This document shows positions 7,346 through 12,518 of a stretch of DNA of 12,518 bases, one piece after another. The stretch comes from CAZUHK01 sp964620345 (GTDB lineage Bacteria > Planctomycetota > Phycisphaerae > Phycisphaerales > Zrk34): assembly GCA_964620345.1 (NCBI GenBank), contig CAZUHK010000084.1, positions 1-12,518 of the forward strand, read 5' to 3'. The position numbers and the translations under genes were made by a program. The first letter of the stretch is position 1. The number at the start of each line of letters is the position of its first letter. Under the pieces are notes generated by a model that saw only the letters and a list, made by a program, of their open reading frames with translations, searched no databases and was not told the origin of the DNA.

Positions 7346-9451
7346 ATGAGCATGGACGCGTTTTTCCGCCCCGATTCGGTCGCCATCGTCGGCGCCAGCC
7401 GCGCGCCCGGGAAGGTCGGCTACGAGCTGCTGGCCAACCTCAAGCGCGACTTTCCCGGGCGCATCTATCCGGTCAATCCCTCGACCGACGAGCTGCTTGG
7501 CCTGGATTGCTATCCCGATCTGATGTCGATCGGCGAGCCGCCGGACCTGGTGGTTATCGTCGTGCCGGCGCCGCGCGTCGCCGCGGCCCTGAAGGAGGCC
7601 GGCGAGGTCGGCTGCCACGCCGCGGTCATCATCACCGCGGGCTTCAAAGAGATTGGCGAGCAGGGCGCGAAGCTCGAGCGGGAGCTGGTGCAGATCGCGC
7701 GCAAACATCGCATCCGCGTGATCGGGCCCAACTGCCTGGGCGTGATGGTGCCCGCGGCCAAGCTCAACGCCAGCTTCGGGGGCGATCTGCCCGAGCCCGG
7801 CGGCATCGGGTACATCAGCCAGTCCGGCGCGCTGCTCGCGGCGATTCTCGACCTCGCCGCGGCCGGGGGCCTGGGCTTTTCCGCCCTGGTGTCCATCGGC
7901 AATAAGGCCGACGTCAACGAACTCGACCTCATCCGCGCGCTGGGCAAAGCCCCCGAAACGAAGGTGATCGCCGGCTACCTGGAGAACATCAGCGAGGGCA
8001 ACGACTTCGTGCGCGAGGCCGAGGCGATCAGCCACGACAAGCCGATCGTGCTGCTCAAGAGCGGGGGGACCGCGGCGGGGGCGGCGGCGGCGTCGAGCCA
8101 CACCGGTTCGCTGGTCGGCAGCGAAGCGGTATACGAAAGCGCGTTCGAGCGGGCGGGGGTGGTGCGGGTCAGCTCGCTGCGCGAGCAGTTCGCCGTGGCC
8201 ACCGCGTTCGCCCAGCAGCCGCTGCCGCGGGGCGCGGGCGTCGCGGTGATCACCAACGCCGGGGGCGTGGGCATCATTGCCGCCGACGCGATCGAACGCG
8301 CCGGGCTGGACTTCGCCAAGCTCAACCCGGCGACGATCGATCGGCTCGACGCCAAGCTGCCGCCCGCGGCCAACACGCACAATCCCATCGACGTGCTCGG
8401 CGACGCCCTGGCCGATCGCTACGAGCTGGCGCTCGATGCGGCGATGGACGATCCCAACGTCCACGCGATCCTCGTGCTGCTTACGCCCCAGGCGATGACC
8501 CAATCGGTCGAAACCGCCGAGGCCATGGTGCGCGTCAGCCGGCAGAAGGGCGGCAAGCCGGTGCTCGCGGCGTTCATGGGCGCCCGGAAGGTCGCGCCCG
8601 CGATCGACGTGCTCCACGCCGGCGGCGTGCCCTGCTACGACGGCCCCGAGTCGGCGGTGAAGACCCTCGCCGCGATGGTGCGCTACGTGAACTGGCGCCA
8701 ACGGCCCAAGCGCGTGGTCAAGCTGTTCCCGGTCAACCGCCACCGCGTCGAGCGCATCGTCGACCGGCACCTGCGCCGCGGCAGCCGCGAGATCGGCGAG
8801 ATGGAGGCCAAGGAAATCCTCGAGGCCTACGGCTTCGTCACGCCCAGGGGCTCGATCGCCGCCACCGCCGAGCAGGCGGCCAACTTCGCCGACCAGATCG
8901 GCTACCCCGTGGTCATGAAAATCTGGTCGCCCGACATCCTGCACAAGTCCGACGTGGGCGGCGTGCGCGTGGGCATCGGCTCGCGACGCGAGGTCATGGA
9001 CCAGTTCGACCTGATGATGTACCGAATCCCCAAGAAGATGCCCGAGGCGGACATCCTCGGCGTGCTCGTGCAGGAGATGGTCGGCGGCGGCCAGGAGGTC
9101 ATCCTCGGCATGAACCGCGACCCGCAGTTCGGCCCGCTGATGATGTTCGGCCTCGGCGGCATCTTCGTCGAGGTGCTCAAGGATGTCTCGTTCTACCTCG
9201 CCCCGCTCACCGCCGGCGAGGCCCGGCAGATGCTCCAGGCCACCAGGACCTACCACATGCTCACCGGCGCCAGAGGCCAGGAGGGCGTGGACATCGACCG
9301 ACTCGCCGAGGCGCTGCAGCGATTGAGCCAACTGGTCACCGAGTTCCCCGAGATTCAGGAGATGGACATCAACCCCTTCGTCGTCGGCCCACCGGGCACC
9401 ACGCCCATCGCCGTCGACGCCCGCATCAGCGTGGAGAAGGTTCGCCAGTAG
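7346..9451 (+). CDS. ADP-forming acyl-CoA (acetyl-CoA) synthetase, fused alpha-beta form
   Basis: A 701-residue NDP-forming acyl-CoA synthetase, which interconverts acyl-CoA + ADP + Pi with acid + CoA + ATP. Order of domains: CoA-binding Rossmann domain (about 5-130; SVAIVGAS at 11-18, IGPNCLGV at 126-133), succinyl-CoA-ligase-like domains (about 150-450), and ATP-grasp domain (about 480-695). H252 in SSHTGSLVGS is the phosphohistidine expected to carry phosphate. SQSGALL (158-164), KSDVGGV (534-540), the GLGGIFVEVLKD stretch (602-613) and EMDINPF (672-678, metal/ATP binding) are all present, so it looks catalytically intact. No GNAT domain follows, unlike Salmonella Pat. GAAGG-like SD sequence GAAGG (7332-7336) lies nine bases before the ATG. 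The next gene follows after 62 bases. Acetate is the most likely substrate given the neighbours, but branched or aryl acids are possible in this family. Confidence 0.92.
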   Translation: MSMDAFFRPDSVAIVGASRAPGKVGYELLANLKRDFPGRIYPVNPSTDELLGLDCYPDLMSIGEPPDLVVIVVPAPRVAAALKEAGEVGCHAAVIITAGFKEIGEQGAKLERELVQIARKHRIRVIGPNCLGVMVPAAKLNASFGGDLPEPGGIGYISQSGALLAAILDLAAAGGLGFSALVSIGNKADVNELDLIRALGKAPETKVIAGYLENISEGNDFVREAEAISHDKPIVLLKSGGTAAGAAAASSHTGSLVGSEAVYESAFERAGVVRVSSLREQFAVATAFAQQPLPRGAGVAVITNAGGVGIIAADAIERAGLDFAKLNPATIDRLDAKLPPAANTHNPIDVLGDALADRYELALDAAMDDPNVHAILVLLTPQAMTQSVETAEAMVRVSRQKGGKPVLAAFMGARKVAPAIDVLHAGGVPCYDGPESAVKTLAAMVRYVNWRQRPKRVVKLFPVNRHRVERIVDRHLRRGSREIGEMEAKEILEAYGFVTPRGSIAATAEQAANFADQIGYPVVMKIWSPDILHKSDVGGVRVGIGSRREVMDQFDLMMYRIPKKMPEADILGVLVQEMVGGGQEVILGMNRDPQFGPLMMFGLGGIFVEVLKDVSFYLAPLTAGEARQMLQATRTYHMLTGARGQEGVDIDRLAEALQRLSQLVTEFPEIQEMDINPFVVGPPGTTPIAVDARISVEKVRQ

Positions 9452-9457
9452 GAGATT

Positions 9458-9490
9458 TCACCACAGAACGACTGTGTCGCTCCGTGGTGA
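9458..9490 (+). repeat. long imperfect hairpin between the synthetase and CoA-transferase genes
   Basis: The outer arms TCACCAC (9458-9464) and GTGGTGA (9484-9490) pair perfectly. Inside them GA pairs with TC, and CGAC pairs with GTCG around a TGT loop. Overall there are 15-base arms with 13 pairs and two A/C mismatches. No T-run follows, so it is not a classical intrinsic terminator. It could tune expression between the two genes or protect an mRNA end. It could also be a small dispersed repeat that inserted here. Confidence 0.6.
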
Positions 9491-9513
9491 TCCGACCGTA
9501 AGGAATACTCACC

Positions 9514-11391
9514 ATGTCGACGATTGACGCCACGGCCTGGCAGACCCGATACGACGATCGGATCGGCACGGTGGTCGATGCGATGAAGCTGATCCGCCCG
9601 GGCCACCATATTTTTATCGGCACCGGCTGCGCTCAGCCACAGCACCTGGTGCGCGGGCTGGTCGAGCACGCCGACCACGTGCATGATGCGCACATCATCG
9701 ACCTGATGACGATGGGCGAGGCGCCGTACGTCGATCCGAAATACAAGGGGCGGTACAAGCTCAACACCTTTTTCGTCGCGGAGAACGTGCGCGACGCGCT
9801 GGCGCACGGCATCGGCGATTACACGCCGATCTTCTTGAGCGAGATACCGGGGGAGTTCGAGGAAGGGCGGATCCCGATCGACGTGGCGCTGGTGTGCGTC
9901 AGCCCGCCGGACAGTCGCGGGCTGTGCTCGCTGGGCGTGTCGATCGACATCGTCAAGGCCGCGGCGGCCAACGCGAAGTATGTCGTGGCGCAGGTGAACC
10001 GGCACATGCCGCGGACCTATGGCGACAGCTTTCTGCACGTCAATCAGATCGATCTGCTGGTGCCGCACGACGAGCCGGTCATCACCGCGCCGCCGGCGAA
10101 GATGGACGATCGGCTGCGCAAGCTCGGCGAGCACGTGGCGCACCTGATCGACGACGGCTCGACCATCGAGTGCGGCATCGGCAACGTGCCCCAGGCCGTC
10201 GCTCAGTTCCTTCACGGCAAGAAAGACCTGGGCATCCACACCGAGATGTTCAGCGACTGGATCATCGAGCTGGTCGAGTGCGGCGCGATCACCGGCAACA
10301 AGAAGACGATCAACCGCGGCAAGGTGACCGCGAGCTTCTGCATGGGCAGCCGCAAGCTCTACGACTACATCGACAACAACCCGTTGTTCGAGTTTCAGCC
10401 GACCGAGTACGTCAACGATCCGTACGTCATTGCGCAGCACGAGAAGATGGTCGCGATCAACGTGGCCCTGGAGATCGACCTGACCGGCCAGGTGTGCGCC
10501 GATTCGATCGGGTACAAGCTCTACTCGGGCTTCGGCGGGCAGCTCGATTTCATCCGCGGCGCTGCGCGCAGCCGTGGGGGCAAGGCGATCATCGCCATCC
10601 CCTCGACGGCGAAGGGTGACACGGTCAGTCGCATCGTGCCCACGCTCAGCGAAGGGGCCGGCGTGGTCACCACCCGGGCCGACGTGCACTACGTCGTCAC
10701 CGAGTACGGCATCGCGTACCTGCACGGCAAATCCATCCGTGAGCGGGCGATGGCGCTGATCAACATCGCTCATCCCAAGTTCCGCAACGAGCTGATCCAG
10801 GCCGCCAAGCAGCGCGGCTTCGTGTACGAAGACCAGATCGAAATGAGCTGGGAGCAGGTCCGCTACCCCGAGCAGCTCGAGCGCCACGAGACGTTGCGCG
10901 ATGGGACGGAGCTCTTCTTCCGCCCGGTCAAGCCGACCGACGAGCAGGAGCTGACCGAGATGCTCTACTCGCTGAGCACCGAGTCGGTCCGCAAACGGTT
11001 CTTCAGCCACACCACGGCGTTTCCGCACCGCGACGTGCAGCAGTTGACGAACATCGACTACGAACAGAACCTCGCGATCGTCGGTACCGTGCCGGGTCCG
11101 GCGGGCGAGGAGGAACTGGTGGCCATCGCGCAGTACTTCCTCGACCCGCGCACGATGGCCGCCGAAATCGCGTTCATCGTTCAGGACGAATGGCAGGACA
11201 AGGGCATGGGGTCGCTGCTGATGCGCCGTCTGGCGAAGATCGCCGCCGAGCGCGGCGTCAAGCGCTTCGACGCCAGCGTCCTGCCCGAAAACAAGGCCAT
11301 GCTCGCGGTGTTCCAGAACTCCGGCTACCCGGTCAAGACCGAGTTCGACGGCGACAGCTACTCGATCGAGATCGAGCTGACCCACGGGTGA
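9514..11391 (+). CDS. acetyl-CoA hydrolase/transferase fused to a Pat-like GNAT acetyltransferase
   Basis: A 625-residue two-part protein. Residues of about 10-445 are a class I acetyl-CoA hydrolase/CoA-transferase of the 4-hydroxybutyrate CoA-transferase type. They include GIGNVP (221-226), IHTEMFSD (241-248) with E244 as the expected glutamyl-CoA-forming residue, and GGQLDFIRGA (341-350) near the CoA site. Residues of about 460-622 are a GNAT domain: RPVKPTDEQEL (470-480), RKRFFS (493-498), LTNIDYEQNLAIVG (511-524), the acetyl-CoA pyrophosphate loop QDKGMG (561-566) and LPENKAMLAVFQNSGY (590-605). This GNAT pattern resembles the C-terminal domain of Pat-type protein acetyltransferases. TAAGGA lies nine bases before the ATG. 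The protein is cytoplasmic and probably co-transcribed with the synthetase upstream. Inferred roles are moving CoA between acetate and other acids, and acetylating proteins such as Acs in response to acetyl-CoA. Confidence 0.93.
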   Translation: MSTIDATAWQTRYDDRIGTVVDAMKLIRPGHHIFIGTGCAQPQHLVRGLVEHADHVHDAHIIDLMTMGEAPYVDPKYKGRYKLNTFFVAENVRDALAHGIGDYTPIFLSEIPGEFEEGRIPIDVALVCVSPPDSRGLCSLGVSIDIVKAAAANAKYVVAQVNRHMPRTYGDSFLHVNQIDLLVPHDEPVITAPPAKMDDRLRKLGEHVAHLIDDGSTIECGIGNVPQAVAQFLHGKKDLGIHTEMFSDWIIELVECGAITGNKKTINRGKVTASFCMGSRKLYDYIDNNPLFEFQPTEYVNDPYVIAQHEKMVAINVALEIDLTGQVCADSIGYKLYSGFGGQLDFIRGAARSRGGKAIIAIPSTAKGDTVSRIVPTLSEGAGVVTTRADVHYVVTEYGIAYLHGKSIRERAMALINIAHPKFRNELIQAAKQRGFVYEDQIEMSWEQVRYPEQLERHETLRDGTELFFRPVKPTDEQELTEMLYSLSTESVRKRFFSHTTAFPHRDVQQLTNIDYEQNLAIVGTVPGPAGEEELVAIAQYFLDPRTMAAEIAFIVQDEWQDKGMGSLLMRRLAKIAAERGVKRFDASVLPENKAMLAVFQNSGYPVKTEFDGDSYSIEIELTHG

Positions 11392-11398
11392 GCTCGCG

Positions 11399-11424
11399 GG
11401 CGTGGCGGCTTAAGCCGCCACGCC
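11399..11424. repeat. perfect GC-rich palindrome, copy A
   Basis: A 26-base perfect palindrome with the arm GGCGTGGCGGCTT and its exact complement, centred on TTAA. It fills most of the 44-base gap between two convergent stop codons, so it could act as a bidirectional transcription barrier, but no T-run is present on either side. An 8-base direct repeat GCTCGCGG (11392-11399 and 11427-11434) flanks it like a target-site duplication. A second copy lies at 12302-12331. Confidence 0.85.
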
Positions 11425-11435
11425 GGGCTCGCGGA

Positions 11436-12194
11436 TCAAGAATACTCGCCCAGCTTCCTCAGCCAGATGTTGCGGAAGCGGTTTGGGTTGGAGTGGTCCT
11501 GTAGCTTGACGCCGCCGGGGCCGTGGGGGGTGTATTCACCGTTCTGCTTGTGCGGCGTGTTGCCGGTCAGTTCCAGGTGATTGTGGACGCACACGCCGTT
11601 GTGGAAGACGGTGATGTACGCCGGGCTTTTGAGCGAATCGCCGTCGAAGACCGGGCCGGTCCAGAGGATGTCGTAGATGTGCCACTGGCCACGGGGGCAG
11701 CAGGCGTTGACCAGCGGCGGCTTCTGGCCGTAGATCGCGGTCGCCAGGCCATCGGGGTAGGTCGGGTTCTCCCAGTTGTCGAGGACCTGGACCTCGTAGA
11801 TCTCATCGAGGAACACGCCGGAGTTGCCCCGGCCCTGGCCGGCGACTTCCTTGCCATCGCGCACTTCGATTTCGAATGGGGCGGCCCATTCGACGTGCAG
11901 TTGGTAAGGCCCTTCGAACTGCCGCGTGGTCTTGATGTCGCCGGTCTTGGGCACGACTTCCATGTAGCCGTTCTCGACGCGCCACTGCAGGGGCGAGCCG
12001 TCGTTGACCTGCACCCAGTTCTCGGCCGAGCGTGCCGAGCCGTCGAAGAGGATGATCGCGTCGCTGGGCGGGGTGACCGGCGGCAGCGACGAGAGATCGC
12101 CGGGCATGACCTTTGGCGGTTGGGGCCGCTCGCCGTCGTGTACGTGCCAGTTGGTTCCGGGGATGAGGGGTGTGTCCTGATAGCCGAGTGACAT
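11436..12194 (-). CDS. cytoplasmic DUF1080 (3-keto-disaccharide hydrolase, PF06439) family protein
   Basis: A 252-residue concanavalin-like beta-sandwich protein. Family marks are LFDG (49-52), the WRVENGYMEV turn (71-80), TTRQFEGPYQLHVEW (89-103), the GRGNSGVFLDEIYEVQVLDN core (121-140), AIYGQKPPLVNA (153-164), GQWHIYDILW (169-178) and LQDHSNPNRFRNIWLRKL (231-248). The N-terminus (MSLGYQDTPLIPG, then WHVHDGERPQP) is polar, so there is no signal peptide. Many family members are exported or are lipoproteins. The start is the ATG at 12192-12194, with AAGGA eight bases upstream. An in-frame ATG 14 codons earlier lacks such support. Pfam describes the family as 3-keto-disaccharide hydrolases, which cleave glycosides oxidised at C3. 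The substrate here is unknown. The gene stands alone: it converges on the CoA-transferase gene and is separated from acs by a terminator. Confidence 0.92.
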   Translation of the reverse strand: MSLGYQDTPLIPGTNWHVHDGERPQPPKVMPGDLSSLPPVTPPSDAIILFDGSARSAENWVQVNDGSPLQWRVENGYMEVVPKTGDIKTTRQFEGPYQLHVEWAAPFEIEVRDGKEVAGQGRGNSGVFLDEIYEVQVLDNWENPTYPDGLATAIYGQKPPLVNACCPRGQWHIYDILWTGPVFDGDSLKSPAYITVFHNGVCVHNHLELTGNTPHKQNGEYTPHGPGGVKLQDHSNPNRFRNIWLRKLGEYS

Positions 12195-12253
12195 GGTGTG
12201 AATCCTTTGGGGTGCGGTTGGGGTGGAACCGAACAATGTAGCGGATTGATTGG

Positions 12254-12284
12254 TAAAAGAAAGCCCCGGCGGTGAGGTCGGGGC
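12254..12284 (-). terminator. intrinsic terminator downstream of acs
   Basis: Read on the minus strand, a perfect GCCCCG/CGGGGC stem (12279-12284 with 12263-12268) closes a 10-base loop and is followed by TTTCTTTTA (12262-12254). It lies 66 bases past the acs stop and about 60 bases before the DUF1080 start. It should therefore end the acs transcript and leave the DUF1080 gene to its own, unidentified promoter. Confidence 0.7.
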
Positions 12285-12301
12285 GCGGGGTGATTGCGGG
12301 T

Positions 12302-12331
12302 CCGGCGTGGCCGCTTAAGCGGCCACGCCGG
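12302..12331. repeat. perfect GC-rich palindrome, copy B
   Basis: A 30-base perfect palindrome with the arm CCGGCGTGGCCGCTT, centred on TTAA. Its inner 26 bases match copy A except for one base-pair swap: G/C in A becomes C/G in B at the ninth position of the arm, compensated on the other side. It lies 19 bases past the acs stop and before the real T-tailed terminator, next to a run of eight G. It is therefore probably a dispersed repeat element rather than the terminator itself. Confidence 0.85.
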
Positions 12332-12350
12332 GGGGGGAGCTCGCCGGGGG

Positions 12351-12518
12351 TCACTTGTTGGGTCGGTGTTCGACGAGGTCTTGGACCACCGACGGGTCGG
12401 CGAGTGTGGAGGTATCGCCGACCTTGTCCGGCTCGTTCTCGGCGATCTTGCGGAGGATGCGCCGCATGATCTTGCCCGAGCGGGTCTTGGGCAGGCCCGG
12501 CGCCCACTGGATCACGTC
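12351..12518 (-). CDS. acs: acetyl-CoA synthetase (AMP-forming), C-terminal 55 residues
   Basis: Only the end of the gene is in the window; the 5' part lies beyond the right edge. The last 55 residues contain LPKTRSGKIMRRILRKIA, the hallmark C-terminal motif of AMP-forming acetyl-CoA synthetase, which makes acetyl-CoA from acetate, ATP and CoA through acetyl-AMP. The lysine in SGK (codon at 12471-12473) corresponds to Salmonella Acs K609. That residue is needed for adenylate formation and is switched off by Pat acetylation and on again by CobB-type deacetylases. The stop is TGA at 12351-12353, followed by palindrome B and a T-tailed terminator. The nearby Pat-like GNAT domain makes this lysine a likely regulatory target, though that link is inferred. 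Confidence 0.94.
   Translation of the reverse strand, partial: DVIQWAPGLPKTRSGKIMRRILRKIAENEPDKVGDTSTLADPSVVQDLVEHRPNK

Noticed and set aside
6674..9331. An 885-codon minus-strand frame opposite the oxidoreductase and the acyl-CoA synthetase.
   Set aside because: Its His-, Arg-, Ala- and Asp-rich composition is typical of antisense frames in GC-rich DNA, and two well-supported genes lie on the other strand.
11399..11424. Palindrome A as an intrinsic terminator for the two convergent genes.
   Set aside because: The stem is strong, but neither side has a T-run, and its sister copy sits before a separate T-tailed terminator. It is called a repeat, with barrier function only possible.
1..12518. 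CRISPR arrays, insertion sequences, transposases, phage or defence genes.
   Set aside because: I saw no regularly spaced repeats, transposase motifs or defence-type domains on either strand.

Overview
The window is GC-rich, tightly packed bacterial chromosome with seven protein-coding genes, the end of an eighth, and one tRNA. The mix suggests a Planctomycetota bacterium, perhaps of the Phycisphaerae. It combines a DUF1080 (3-keto-disaccharide hydrolase family) protein, a PF12831-type FAD oxidoreductase with a carbohydrate-binding-like tail, and a CoA-transferase fused to an acetyltransferase. The assignment is inferred from gene content, not from a marker gene. The murE gene shows that the cell makes meso-diaminopimelate-type peptidoglycan.

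Layout. (1) 4-1419, minus: murE, the mDAP-adding ligase. (2) 1652-3352, plus: a cytoplasmic sensor/response regulator, read divergently from murE behind a good sigma-70-type promoter. It ends in an intact receiver domain, but its histidine-kinase-like segment lacks the phospho-accepting histidine. (3) 3414-3487, plus: tRNA-Pro(UGG). (4) 3488-3851: 364 bases with no supportable gene, holding a cluster of short direct and inverted repeats around a TTGACA box. (5) 3852-5249 and 5257-7122, plus: a two-gene operon of an unrecognised beta-rich cytoplasmic protein and an FAD-dependent oxidoreductase. (6) 7346-9451 and 9514-11391, plus: an ADP-forming acyl-CoA synthetase, then an acetyl-CoA hydrolase/transferase fused to a Pat-like GNAT domain, with a long hairpin between them. 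(7) 11436-12194, minus: a cytoplasmic DUF1080 protein. (8) 12351 to the right edge, minus: the C-terminus of AMP-forming acetyl-CoA synthetase (Acs), including its regulatory lysine motif.

How the genes may work together. The right third looks like an acetate/acetyl-CoA node. It has an ATP-yielding acetyl-CoA/acetate interconverter, a CoA-transferase, a protein-acetyltransferase-like domain, and the high-affinity acetate activator Acs. In other bacteria Acs is silenced when Pat-type GNATs acetylate the very lysine seen here. In Salmonella Pat that kind of GNAT is fused to an ADP-forming-synthetase-like domain. Here it is fused to a CoA-transferase, and an apparently intact synthetase stands alone just upstream. 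The 3852-7122 operon and the DUF1080 gene suggest intracellular carbohydrate or glycoside oxidation and cleavage, but their substrates cannot be read from sequence.

Two almost identical perfect palindromes (11399-11424 and 12302-12331) flank the DUF1080 gene. They differ by a compensated base-pair swap, which points to a dispersed, structure-conserved repeat family.
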